DNA of 64,000 nt from Dialister hominis. Its GTDB lineage: Bacteria; Bacillota; Negativicutes; Veillonellales; Dialisteraceae. The stretch covers positions 974,001 through 1,038,000 of the forward strand of contig NZ_AP019697.1 of the NCBI RefSeq assembly GCF_007164725.1. Direction: 5' to 3'. The notes under the pieces are model-generated. The model was given only the letters and a program-made list of their open reading frames with translations. It had not been told where the DNA came from and did not search any database. The stretch's first letter is position 1, and the number at the start of each line of letters is the position of its first letter. Shown in pieces: positions 1-8,786 of the stretch. Position numbers and translations under genes: made by a program.

Positions 1-545
1 AGATATTTGCAGTAAGAATCGTTTACCGCAATCATCGGGAATTCCAGATCGCCAGCCTTTTCAAGGATCTTTAAACGATGGACGCCGGTTGTTGTTTCTT
101 CCGAGCCGCCGATTAAGTTGACCTGGGCATCCTTGCGGGTCGTATGAAGCAGATGAACAAGATCGCCGCCATCATCGATGATGATATCAGGTTTATGATC
201 GAGTGCCTTATTTAAGAAAAGCGTATATTCCTCGTCAGTGCAGCCGTGCCATGCATAAACGGTGATTCCGTTATCAACCAAAGCAGCCGCAATAGGATCC
301 TGTGTTGAGAGCGGATTGCTTCCTGTGCAGATAACATTGGTGCCTGCAGCTTTTAGTGTAAGTGCCAGGTAAGCAGTTTTGGCTTCAAGATGAATGGACA
401 TGACCACTGTCTTGCCCTTGAAAGATTGATCAGCGGAGAATTCTTCTTTCAGTGTATTCAAAACAGGCATAAATTTCTCTACCCAGGCAATACGCTGTTT
501 GCCTTCTTCAGCTAAATTAATATCACGTATCATTGATTCATTCAT
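1..545 (-). CDS. ahcY: Adenosylhomocysteinase, N-terminal part (cut by window edge)
   Basis: Hydrolyses S-adenosylhomocysteine to adenosine and homocysteine in the cytoplasm, closing the SAM cycle. The frame starts at an ATG (MNESMIRDIN) four bases after the mtnA stop and runs off the window start, so only about 180 residues are visible. Recognisable SAHH blocks are MSIHLEAKT, CTGSNPLSTQD (adenosine-binding region), YAWHGCTDEEY and DDGGDLVHLLH. It is last of the visible genes of the hslO-mtnP-mtnA-ahcY operon, which fits a role in recycling products of SAM use. The NAD-binding C-terminal half lies outside the window. Confidence 0.9.
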   Translation of the reverse strand, partial: MNESMIRDINLAEEGKQRIAWVEKFMPVLNTLKEEFSADQSFKGKTVVMSIHLEAKTAYLALTLKAAGTNVICTGSNPLSTQDPIAAALVDNGITVYAWHGCTDEEYTLFLNKALDHKPDIIIDDGGDLVHLLHTTRKDAQVNLIGGSEETTTGVHRLKILEKAGDLEFPMIAVNDSYCKY

Positions 546-549
546 TGTT

Positions 550-1602
550 TTAACCTTCTTCCTTGTAAAATCTTTTAATATTATCTGTATATGGCGGGAC
601 AATAACGCCTTTTTCAGTGATAATCCCTGTTATCAGATGATTGGGAGTCACATCGAATGCCGGATTGAATACAGGAACATCCTTGGGGGCCAGCTGGATT
701 CCCTTGTATGTCCTTACTTCATCCGGATTTCTTTCCTCAATAACTATTTCACCGCCGCTTTTGATAGAGGTATCAAATGTGGAAAACGGTGCAGCCAGAT
801 AAAATGGTATGTGGTGGTAAGAAGCAAGGACAGCAAGTCCATATGTACCAATTTTATTGGCGCCGTCTCCATTAAGAGCGATCCTGTCAGCTCCGACGAT
901 AATGGCATCAATATGTCTTGTATTCATGAGCATGGCAGCCATATTATCCGTAATCAGACAGCACGGGATTTCATTTGCCATGAGTTCCGTTGCGGTTAAA
1001 CGTGATCCCTGCAGAAGGGGCCGCGTCTCATCGGCATATACACATGAAATCTGGCCTCTTTCATTAAGCTCCTTGATAACACTGAATGCCGTGCCGTCCC
1101 CCGCCGTAGCAAGTGCACCCGTATTGCAGTGTGTCAGAATGTTAAGGGCAGTTTTGCCTTTAAATAAATCAGCTCCGTGTGAACCAATACGCCTGCACAT
1201 ATCCCGGTCGGAATATTCAATGTCTTTTGCTTTGTTCAGCAGTTCTGCCCCGGCTGTTTCCAGGCTCTCTGAATGAGAATAAACTTCTTTCATTTCAGAA
1301 ATCGCCCAGGACAGATTAACAGCTGTAGGACGAGCTGCTTCAAGTTCATCCAGCGCTGCATAAAAACGTTCCGTCAAACCAGTGTCAGAATATGCCCTGC
1401 ATTCCCTGAAAGCCAGGACAGATGCGTAACCGGCCGCCACGCCAATGGCAGGCGCGCCTCTGACAGCCAGTGTCTTGATGGCAGAGACGACATCCTTATA
1501 CGAATAACAGTCGATATAAACAATTTCATCGGGTAATTTTGTCTGGTCGAGAAGAATCAGGTGATCTTTATCCCATTTCAATGACCAAAGACCTTGCTTC
1601 AT
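550..1602 (-). CDS. mtnA: S-methyl-5-thioribose-1-phosphate isomerase
   Basis: Isomerises methylthioribose-1-phosphate to methylthioribulose-1-phosphate, the second step of methylthioadenosine salvage. The 350-residue length is normal. RGAPAIG (48-54) and PTAVNL (91-96) are family signatures. Cys159 in CNTG and Asp239 in VGADR match the catalytic pair of MtnA, and GDGANKIGTY follows. The start ATG overlaps the mtnP stop (ATGA) and has a GGAGG upstream. eIF2B-alpha-like proteins share the fold, but the Cys/Asp pair and the mtnP neighbour favour MtnA. Confidence 0.93.
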   Translation of the reverse strand: MKQGLWSLKWDKDHLILLDQTKLPDEIVYIDCYSYKDVVSAIKTLAVRGAPAIGVAAGYASVLAFRECRAYSDTGLTERFYAALDELEAARPTAVNLSWAISEMKEVYSHSESLETAGAELLNKAKDIEYSDRDMCRRIGSHGADLFKGKTALNILTHCNTGALATAGDGTAFSVIKELNERGQISCVYADETRPLLQGSRLTATELMANEIPCCLITDNMAAMLMNTRHIDAIIVGADRIALNGDGANKIGTYGLAVLASYHHIPFYLAAPFSTFDTSIKSGGEIVIEERNPDEVRTYKGIQLAPKDVPVFNPAFDVTPNHLITGIITEKGVIVPPYTDNIKRFYKEEG

Positions 1603-2393
1603 AACTGAAATCCTCCAAAGTCTTTGGCGGCATGTCTGCAGTCGCAGTCAGTATCAGGATCAAATTCCTGAGAAAGGATCGTAATGATCTTAACAAAACT
1701 CTCAATATTCTGATTCATGCATTCAACAACTTCGCGATGCGTCAAAGATTGTTTCGAAATGCCTGCAGCGAAATTTGTTACCATGGAAATGGTAGCGTAG
1801 CACATTTCAGCTTCCCTGGCCAGCTGACACTCCGGCACATTTGTCATACCGACAACATCAGCCCCCCACATCCGGTATGCTTTGATTTCAGCGGGAGTTT
1901 CAAATCTGGGGCCTTCTGTACAGATATAGGTTCCCTCTGGATGGATGACGATTCCCTCACGGTGTGCAGCATCCAGGACAGCAGCACGAAGATGCGGGCA
2001 ATATGGATGTGTCATATCAATATGGGCAACTCCATGCAGTTCGCCGTCATAGAAAGTACCGATTCTTGATTTCGTCTGATCGATGAACTGATCAACCAGT
2101 ACCAGTTCGCCGGGCTTGTAATCGGGATTCAGAGATCCAACTGCTGTTGTCGATACGATGGAAGATACCCCCAGCGCCTTTAAAGCATAAATGTTGGCCC
2201 TGAAGTTGATCTTATGCGGCGGGATCGTATGATTCACACCATGCCTTGCCATAAAGACGATCGGCTTATCCTTGAAATATCCTAATTCATATTTTGCTGT
2301 CCCATATGGAGTTTCAATTGTTTCGCTATGGAGATCAGTTAATATTTCAGGGTTATAAACACCTGTACCACCAATAAAAGCTAATTTATTCAT
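1599..2393 (-). CDS. mtnP: S-methyl-5'-thioadenosine phosphorylase
   Basis: Phosphorolyses methylthioadenosine to adenine and methylthioribose-1-phosphate, the substrate of the next gene. 264 residues. GGTGVYN opens the protein; RHGVNHTIPPHKINFRAN (about 50-67) and EGPRFET are purine nucleoside phosphorylase family-2 signatures, and GMTNVPE lies in the base-binding region. The start ATG overlaps the hslO stop and follows GGGGAGG. The mtnP-mtnA pairing supports MTA rather than inosine as substrate, though some family members accept several purine nucleosides. Confidence 0.9.
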   Translation of the reverse strand: MNKLAFIGGTGVYNPEILTDLHSETIETPYGTAKYELGYFKDKPIVFMARHGVNHTIPPHKINFRANIYALKALGVSSIVSTTAVGSLNPDYKPGELVLVDQFIDQTKSRIGTFYDGELHGVAHIDMTHPYCPHLRAAVLDAAHREGIVIHPEGTYICTEGPRFETPAEIKAYRMWGADVVGMTNVPECQLAREAEMCYATISMVTNFAAGISKQSLTHREVVECMNQNIESFVKIITILSQEFDPDTDCDCRHAAKDFGGFQL

Positions 2394-3268
2394 TGAATAC
2401 CCTCCCCTTTTTCATCGTTAAACCATTTAACTAAAGTTGATCTTGGTATATTGTATTTTTTACCACAATAATGGCAGCAAACTTCTGTAACTTCGTCTTC
2501 CAGCAATTCATTTCTTTCCGTTTCGGGAAGCAGAAGCAGCGAATTTCTTATATGATCCAAATTGCAGGTGCACTGAAATTTGATGACCGATTCGCCAATG
2601 GGAAGGAAGCCTTCCTTATCTATCAGGAAGCTTAAAGATGATGCATCCTCTTTGTCTCCAAAGATTTTCCATCCCTTGCTGTTCAGTATAAACAAATCAT
2701 CATATAATTTCTTGTTAGCCTGAGGCGTCATCTGTGCCAGGAAGCAGGCAACTCTTTCCAGCTTTCCGTCTTCTCCTAACTGAAATTGGATATCCAGATA
2801 AGAATCTGTTTGGTCTGATTCGTTCAGGTAAGAAGTAAGACATTCAGAAATACTATTGCATGATGCGTTTACTGTGCTGATATATGGCTGTTTCAGCAGG
2901 GAATACCTTGTGACAAACAGCTGTGCATTTTCACAAACGAGACGTTTCTCTTCAGCAGGATCGTATTTATCGAAAGCCTCTGCTTCAGGATTTTCTATAA
3001 ATCCCCTTACATAATGACCTTCATAAGCATCAGCCCGGATAATTCCCAAAGGCGAATGCGTTACCCACTTCAGAGAGATTCCTTCGTGATTTTTGAAATC
3101 AGTTGCCAGTGCGGCAGTTGCAGCGAGAATTTTGCCAATGATTATTTCAGAAAATAATGAAAGATTGTGTATATTCCCAGCTTCTTTTGCTGCATCAGTA
3201 ACATCTGCAACAGTGATTCGGAGTCCTTCATGATTAAGTAAGTGTTGGATAGAATTTTTAGTGATCAA
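2390..3268 (-). CDS. hslO: Redox-regulated chaperone Hsp33
   Basis: Cytoplasmic holdase activated when oxidation releases its zinc. 292 residues, the usual length. The C-terminal zinc module is intact: CTC (Cys233, Cys235), then 29 residues, then CHYC (Cys265, Cys268). The initiator is a TTG at 3268-3266, chosen because a perfect AGGAGG sits eight bases upstream and no better ATG exists. It is first gene of the operon with mtnP, mtnA and ahcY, behind a promoter at 3348-3375. Confidence 0.93.
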   Translation of the reverse strand: MITKNSIQHLLNHEGLRITVADVTDAAKEAGNIHNLSLFSEIIIGKILAATAALATDFKNHEGISLKWVTHSPLGIIRADAYEGHYVRGFIENPEAEAFDKYDPAEEKRLVCENAQLFVTRYSLLKQPYISTVNASCNSISECLTSYLNESDQTDSYLDIQFQLGEDGKLERVACFLAQMTPQANKKLYDDLFILNSKGWKIFGDKEDASSLSFLIDKEGFLPIGESVIKFQCTCNLDHIRNSLLLLPETERNELLEDEVTEVCCHYCGKKYNIPRSTLVKWFNDEKGEGIQ

Positions 3269-3347
3269 TTCTTTTTCCTCCTAAAACCAGTCCCAGAAAT
3301 TATCAATTGATATAGACCAGATTACAATACTCTTAAAGTATTAATCG

Positions 3348-3375
3348 TATATATTTTACCATTATCATATGACAA
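3348..3375 (-). promoter_or_regulatory. Sigma-A-type promoter for hslO-mtnP-mtnA-ahcY
   Basis: Read on the minus strand: -35 TTGTCA (3370-3375), 16-base spacer, -10 TATATA (3348-3353). The -35 lies in the T-rich tail of the rpe terminator, so the upstream operon ends where this one begins. Inferred from consensus match only. Confidence 0.55.
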
Positions 3376-3378
3376 AAT

Positions 3379-3420
3379 AAAACCTGTACCTCTGATTTAA
3401 ATCAATAAGGTACAGGTTTT
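3379..3420 (-). terminator. Intrinsic terminator after rpe
   Basis: A 12-bp perfect stem (3379-3390 with 3409-3420; core CCTGTACC/GGTACAGG) around an 18-base loop. On the minus strand it is followed by TTTTATTTTG. It sits 20 bases beyond the rpe stop and closes the long priA-to-rpe gene run. Confidence 0.85.
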
Positions 3421-3439
3421 ATTTTAATCGGGGAATAAT

Positions 3440-4081
3440 TCACACCTTCAAAGACTCAATGGCATCTTTTCTGTCTGGCTGATTAAATACTGATGAACCA
3501 GCAACAAGTATATCTGCCCCGGCATTTTTCAGTAATCTGGCATTGTCCTTGTTAACGCCGCCATCAATTTCTATTAAAGTGGAAAGCTCCTTGTTTATGA
3601 TGAAATCCTTTAAACGTCTTACTTTATCAAGGGTATAAGTAATGAATTTCTGACCGCCAAATCCCGGATTCACGGACATGATAAGCACATAATCCAATAG
3701 TGGAAGAACTTCTTCTATAGCTCCTATCGGTGTACCCGGATTCAGTGCGATACCGGCCTTGATATTCCTTCCTTTGATGTTCTGTATCATTCTGTCCAAA
3801 TGAGGAACTGCTTCTACATGGAAGGAAATGTACTGGACAGAGATAGATTCCAATACATCCAGATAATCCTGAGGATTATAGGTCATAAGATGTACATCAA
3901 GCGGCAAATTGGTTACTGTCCGGATAGACTTAATCACTGGCGGGCCGAATGAAATATTTGGTACAAAATGGCCATCCATAACATCCAGGTGAAGGAGGTC
4001 TGCTCCGTTTTGCTCCACATCGCGGATTTCATCCTCGAGTCTGACAAAATTGGCAGCTAATACTGACGGTGCTATTTCCAT
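3440..4081 (-). CDS. rpe: Ribulose-phosphate 3-epimerase
   Basis: Interconverts ribulose-5-phosphate and xylulose-5-phosphate in the pentose phosphate pathway. 213-residue TIM barrel. Visible signatures: LHLDVMDGHFVPNISFGP near residue 30, DVHLMTYNP with the metal-ligand His, VNPGFGGQKF near 137, EIDGGVN near 172 and AGSSVFN near 192. The start is five bases from the rsgA stop, so the two genes are cotranscribed. Order rsgA-rpe is standard in Firmicutes. Confidence 0.95.
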   Translation of the reverse strand: MEIAPSVLAANFVRLEDEIRDVEQNGADLLHLDVMDGHFVPNISFGPPVIKSIRTVTNLPLDVHLMTYNPQDYLDVLESISVQYISFHVEAVPHLDRMIQNIKGRNIKAGIALNPGTPIGAIEEVLPLLDYVLIMSVNPGFGGQKFITYTLDKVRRLKDFIINKELSTLIEIDGGVNKDNARLLKNAGADILVAGSSVFNQPDRKDAIESLKV

Positions 4082-4086
4082 AAGAA

Positions 4087-4956
4087 CTATCTCCTGTTCT
4101 TTTCTGAATTCAATTCACTAAGAAGTTTGATATAATTATTATATCGTTCCAGCTGGATATCTCCGTTTTGCACTGCATCCCGGACAGCACAGTCTGGTTC
4201 CTTGTCATGCATGCAGTCATTGAATCTGCATTTGCCCAAATAAGGCCTGAAGTCCTTAAAAAGATAGGCTGTTTCTTCCGGCATCAGATGATTAAGGTTA
4301 AGCAGCGTGTATCCGGGGGTATCCATAAGAAGACTGTGATCAGAGTATCTGACTAATTCCGCATGACGGGTTGTTGTTTTTCCCCGTCCTGAATGACTGC
4401 TGACTTCCCCGGAGATAAAATGAGAAGAGCCCAGAATATAATTCAGAAGACTGGATTTCCCGACACCTGAAGGGCCGGAAAAAGCAATGATTTTCCCCTT
4501 TAAAAGCATCTGAACATTTTCAAGTCCGTATTTTGTTTCTAAAGAGGTACAAATACAGTCATATCCGGCATTTACATAGTAATACCTGACAGAAAGTGCA
4601 TGAGATGGATCCAGATCATATTTATTAATAATGATGGCCGGATTTATCCCTGCATATTCTGATAGGACGATCATCTTGTCCAATAAGTATTGATCCAGAT
4701 CAGGACTTTTGATTGCAGAAACCAGGATAAGCTGGTCAACGTTGGCTATAGGCGGACGATGAAGAACCGTCAGCCGGGGATAGACATCCTTAATCAGCAT
4801 CTGCCCTGAATCATCCAGCTCGCAGTCAACATAATCTCCAACCAGTATATCGGTTTTCTTTTTCAGCTTTCCTCTGGATCGGCAAGAGGCCGTCTCATTG
4901 TTATCCAGTAAAACATTAAAGTAGCCGTTTTGGTTCTTAAGTACAATGCCATTCAT
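4087..4956 (-). CDS. rsgA: Ribosome small-subunit-dependent GTPase RsgA
   Basis: GTPase acting in late 30S assembly. 289 residues: N-terminal OB fold, then a circularly permuted GTPase in which the G4 motif (INKYDLD) precedes the P-loop (SGPSGVGKSS), and G3 is DTPGY. The C-terminal zinc knuckle is visible as a Cys-Cys-His-Cys cluster (CRFNDCMHD...DCAV). It lies between prkC and rpe, the canonical position in Firmicutes, where PrkC can phosphorylate RsgA (known for B. subtilis, inferred here). Confidence 0.94.
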   Translation of the reverse strand: MNGIVLKNQNGYFNVLLDNNETASCRSRGKLKKKTDILVGDYVDCELDDSGQMLIKDVYPRLTVLHRPPIANVDQLILVSAIKSPDLDQYLLDKMIVLSEYAGINPAIIINKYDLDPSHALSVRYYYVNAGYDCICTSLETKYGLENVQMLLKGKIIAFSGPSGVGKSSLLNYILGSSHFISGEVSSHSGRGKTTTRHAELVRYSDHSLLMDTPGYTLLNLNHLMPEETAYLFKDFRPYLGKCRFNDCMHDKEPDCAVRDAVQNGDIQLERYNNYIKLLSELNSEKNRR

Positions 4957-4962
4957 AGCGGA

Positions 4963-6822
4963 TTAAAGCTCCCTGTCTTGAACGACAGAACCATCAATAA
5001 CAACCTGAACCCTGACATTGCCTACACCAGAGACATCCTTATTGATCGTGCTTCCTGCATTAACCTTCGCATTATAGACCGTATGCTTTCCGGTATCATC
5101 AGTTACATAGATTTCTACCTGACGTGCATTGCCTTCTTTTGGAATTGTAATATTGACTGTCCCGTTTTTCTTCTGGCTCTTGGATTTTGATCCAATCGTA
5201 AGATTAACGACATTGAAATTCGTTTGTTCTCCGCCGGCCGGATCCTGCGAAACTACAACTGCATTGGGAGCATCAGCTGCTGTACCGTCAGAAGAAGTTA
5301 TTGTACCTACGGAAAGTTTCATGGAAAGCAAGGAATTACGCGCATCAGATAACGACATTCCGGTCAAATTCGGAACACTTACCTTTTGACGCATGTTGAT
5401 AACTATATTGATCCGCGTCCCCTTTGTTGCCTTTGCGCCGGAATCCGGGCTTTGGGAAATAATAACATCGGAAGGCTTGTCCGGATCATTTCCATTTTCG
5501 ACTGCTCCCAAAGACAATCCCATCTTGTCAAGACGTTCTTTCGCCTGCTCCAAAGTCAGACCCTTCAGGTCTGGAATAAGCATGGTCGAACCGCCCTTGC
5601 TTACAGTCAGATGAATGATCCTCTGTGCTTTCACATTGGTACCGGCCGGAGGCGTCTGGGAAATGACCTGTCCGGAAGGTACATCATCACTCGCAATTTC
5701 ATCTACAGAAACCTTCAGATTCAGTTTTTTCAGAGATGTTTCAGCGACCTCTACCGGTTTTCCCACCACGTTCGGAACGGAAATGTTTTCAGCACTCCAG
5801 AAGTTGCCGAAGGTAAAGAATGCCCAGGCAAAACAGATTGCAAATAAAGCTACCATCGCAATCCAGATGTACTTCTGCGGAAGATTGGCAATAAAAGTAG
5901 CCACTTTCCCATCTTTTTCCAATACGATCGGCTTTTGTTTTGTAGGAAGAGGACGAGTCAGCGCAGTAAAATCATGAGACGCCGGCTTGTTGTAGATTGA
6001 AGTCGTAAATCCCTGCGCAATTTTCAATTCCGAAATGAAATCAGAAACGGAATCATATCTTTTATCCGGATCCCGCTGGAGGGCTGTAAGAAGGCATTCT
6101 TCCAGCATTGGCGAAATTGCCGGATTATATTTTGTCGGCCTGGGAATATCTCCCTGCATATGCTGAAGAGCAATACTTACCGCTGTCTCACCTTCAAACG
6201 GCAGATGATGAGTCAGCATTTCATAAAGAACAATTCCCAAAGAGTAAATATCCGTCTTGGCCGTTATCTTATCACCTGCAGCCTGTTCAGGCGACAGGTA
6301 ATGAACGGAACCCAGGATGGACTGTTTATCTATAACAGTGGATGAGTTGATTGCTCTTGCAATGCCGAAATCTGTTACTTTGACCTTTCCATTGGTGGTC
6401 AGCAGTATATTATGCGGCTTGATGTCACAGTGAATAATGCCATTCGCATGTGCTTCTTCTAGTGCATTGCCGATACTGATAGCAATTCTGACAGCTGTAT
6501 CAATGGGAATATTGGGGTGTGACTGGATATATTGCTTCAGTGTCTCCCCTTCGACATATTCCATGACGATATAGTGAATATCGCCATCACAGCCGACATC
6601 ATAAATTCCCACAATGTTCGGGTGTGTTAATTTTCCTGCGGATTGCGCCTCATGTCTGAATCTTACAATGAAATCATTATCCTCAGCAAAATTGCTATGC
6701 AGAATCTTAACGGCTACGATGCGATCCAAAAGGATATCTTTGGCCATATAAACATCAGCCATGCCGCCAGAGCCGATTTTCTTTATAATTTCATATCTGC
6801 TATCTAGAATTTTTCCGGTCAT
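4963..6822 (-). CDS. prkC: PASTA-domain serine/threonine protein kinase
   Basis: Membrane sensor kinase for peptidoglycan fragments or lipid II. 619 residues: kinase domain 1-270 (GSGGMADVY loop, Lys39 in AVKIL, catalytic Asp133, DFG 151-153), a transmembrane segment about 318-342, three extracytoplasmic PASTA repeats (about 348-412, 418-480, 485-550; each with PNVVG- or PDLKG-like starts), and a C-terminal extension. The catalytic loop reads HCDIKPHN instead of the common HRD, so it is a non-RD kinase. The stp phosphatase gene sits directly upstream, as is usual. Confidence 0.94.
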   Translation of the reverse strand: MTGKILDSRYEIIKKIGSGGMADVYMAKDILLDRIVAVKILHSNFAEDNDFIVRFRHEAQSAGKLTHPNIVGIYDVGCDGDIHYIVMEYVEGETLKQYIQSHPNIPIDTAVRIAISIGNALEEAHANGIIHCDIKPHNILLTTNGKVKVTDFGIARAINSSTVIDKQSILGSVHYLSPEQAAGDKITAKTDIYSLGIVLYEMLTHHLPFEGETAVSIALQHMQGDIPRPTKYNPAISPMLEECLLTALQRDPDKRYDSVSDFISELKIAQGFTTSIYNKPASHDFTALTRPLPTKQKPIVLEKDGKVATFIANLPQKYIWIAMVALFAICFAWAFFTFGNFWSAENISVPNVVGKPVEVAETSLKKLNLKVSVDEIASDDVPSGQVISQTPPAGTNVKAQRIIHLTVSKGGSTMLIPDLKGLTLEQAKERLDKMGLSLGAVENGNDPDKPSDVIISQSPDSGAKATKGTRINIVINMRQKVSVPNLTGMSLSDARNSLLSMKLSVGTITSSDGTAADAPNAVVVSQDPAGGEQTNFNVVNLTIGSKSKSQKKNGTVNITIPKEGNARQVEIYVTDDTGKHTVYNAKVNAGSTINKDVSGVGNVRVQVVIDGSVVQDREL

Positions 6823-6825
6823 AAA

Positions 6826-7566
6826 TTACTCCAATGTTTCTGTAAACTGAACCAGAATAAGAGACACATTGTCTTTTGCTCCTGCATCATAAGCTTTTTC
6901 CATTAAATCCTTGTCTAACTTTTTTAAGTCATCCTGTGTTCTTCTTGGATTATCAGCAATAACAGACCTGATGACGTTATCATCAATCATACCCGTCAAA
7001 CCATCTGAGCAAAGTAGAACCAAAGAATCATTATCCAACTTAAAATGCCCGGTATCCACAGTCAAAGATTTTTCAATTCCGACTGCCCTGGTAATTTCGT
7101 TTTTCCGGGGATGAAAACGCATATCTTCCCTGGATATTTTTCCTTCATTGACAAGTTCCATAACAAATGAATGATCCGTAGTGATTTGTTTCAGTATATT
7201 ATCGTGCCAAACATATAAACGGCTGTCTCCTACATGAGCCCAATTCAAGGTATCGCCGATCACTGAAGCAGCTATCATTGTTGTACCCATAGAAAGAAAC
7301 TGATCGTCATCCTGCTTCCGGTCCAATATGGCCTGGTTAGCCAGCAGTATAGATTCCTTTAAGTTGGATTCAGAGAGTTCAGCGGGCTCAAGGCGCTCCA
7401 AAAAATTACCAGCACTCTCGACAGCAAGTGTGCTGGCAATCTGGCCGCCTTCATAGCCGCCCATACCATCTGCTAATATATAAACATTTTCTACATCCAG
7501 ATTGATCGCGTCTTCATTAACTTTTCGGACTAATCCGGTTCTTGAATCACCCAATGTAAGTATCAT
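6826..7566 (-). CDS. stp: PP2C-family protein serine/threonine phosphatase
   Basis: Removes phosphate from PrkC and its targets. PPM-family motifs are all present: RKVNEDA, LADGMGGYEGG, HVGDSRLYV, LCSDGLTG and KDNVSLIL, which carry the metal-binding aspartates. I start it at the ATG giving MILTLGDSRTG, which matches the normal N-terminus; a TTG at 7629 would add 21 residues of atypical sequence. The SD before the chosen ATG is weak, so the start is moderately certain. It ends three bases before prkC. Confidence 0.9.
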   Translation of the reverse strand: MILTLGDSRTGLVRKVNEDAINLDVENVYILADGMGGYEGGQIASTLAVESAGNFLERLEPAELSESNLKESILLANQAILDRKQDDDQFLSMGTTMIAASVIGDTLNWAHVGDSRLYVWHDNILKQITTDHSFVMELVNEGKISREDMRFHPRKNEITRAVGIEKSLTVDTGHFKLDNDSLVLLCSDGLTGMIDDNVIRSVIADNPRRTQDDLKKLDKDLMEKAYDAGAKDNVSLILVQFTETLE

Positions 7567-7753
7567 AGAAACCAATGCCTGTCCATGTTTTCTGCAAATA
7601 TGCATGAAACCTAAAAAATTATAAAGCAATCCATTAAATAGAAACTTTCGTAAGATACGTTTGAAACTATTTCTTCACTAATACTATCATTATGCAATAC
7701 CATAGTCAATTTTAGCAGAGCGGCATATGAATAGAGATGAATAACAGTCTCGC

Positions 7754-8785
7754 TCAGTTCTTCAGATATCTTCTCTTCAGCTGGCCGCAGGCTGCCTGAA
7801 TCTTATCACCCATCTGTTTCCTGACTGTTGTCGTCCTGCCATGCTTTTCCAAAATCATTTGGAATTTTTTCACTTCATCAGCTTCCGGCGGATATAACTG
7901 AATATGTTCAGTGCCATTAACAGGAATTAAATTAATGTGACAGTTCAGATTTCCTATAAGTCTGCATAATTCATTTGCATTATCCGCAGAAGCGTTCACA
8001 TCTTTTATAAGTATGTATTCGAATGTAACCCGGCGGCCCGTTTTGTTATAGAAGTATCTGGCGGCGTTAATTACATCCTCAATTTTATAAGAGTTGCTGA
8101 TAGGCATGATTTGATTTCTTATCATATCATTCGGCGCATGCAGCGAAATTGCCAAAGTGATCGGCAATCCTTCTTCCGCCAGACGATAGATCTGTGGAAC
8201 GATACCACAGGTTGAGAGAGTGATATTTCTAAGACTGATGTTCAAGATATCGGGATCATTGCAGAGTCTGATGAACCGCAGCACATTTTCATAGTTTGTC
8301 AGAGGTTCGCCTGCTCCCATCAATACGATGGAATGTACAGGAATATCAAAATGCTGCTTGAAAGCAAACACCTGCGCCAGTATTTCTGAAGCATCAAGGT
8401 TGCGCTTCATTCCATCAAAGGTGGAAGCACAGAAGACGCATCCCATCGCACATCCTACCTGCGTAGAAGCACAAATGGAATTGCCATAATCATGATGCAT
8501 GCAGACGGTTTCAACCAGGGAGCCGTCAGAAAGCTTGAGCAGGAGTTTAGTCGTGTTTTTATCATCCGACTGCAGCTGATTGATAATCTGCGGTTTGCTG
8601 ATTACTGTATTTTCCTTGAGCCATTCTCTCATTGCACCCGGCAATTGTTTCATCTCATCAAAATCATATACATATCTGTGATATAAATAATCCTGAATCT
8701 GCTTGGCCCTGAATCTGGGAAAACCATTTCTGACAATCCAATCTTCTGTTTCAGCAAGTGTATGGCCCCAAATATTCCAACTCAT
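7754..8785 (-). CDS. rlmN: Dual-specificity RNA methyltransferase RlmN
   Basis: Radical-SAM enzyme making m2A2503 in 23S rRNA and m2A37 in tRNA. 343 residues. The 4Fe-4S motif is CAMGCVFC, followed by GMKRNLDASEIL. VLMGAGEPLTNY and LSTCGIVP are typical, and the resolving Cys lies in QAACGQL near the C-terminus. One base separates it from the rsmB stop. A 187-base gap separates it from stp, the largest in this gene run. Confidence 0.95.
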   Translation of the reverse strand: MSWNIWGHTLAETEDWIVRNGFPRFRAKQIQDYLYHRYVYDFDEMKQLPGAMREWLKENTVISKPQIINQLQSDDKNTTKLLLKLSDGSLVETVCMHHDYGNSICASTQVGCAMGCVFCASTFDGMKRNLDASEILAQVFAFKQHFDIPVHSIVLMGAGEPLTNYENVLRFIRLCNDPDILNISLRNITLSTCGIVPQIYRLAEEGLPITLAISLHAPNDMIRNQIMPISNSYKIEDVINAARYFYNKTGRRVTFEYILIKDVNASADNANELCRLIGNLNCHINLIPVNGTEHIQLYPPEADEVKKFQMILEKHGRTTTVRKQMGDKIQAACGQLKRRYLKN

Positions 8786-8786
8786 A

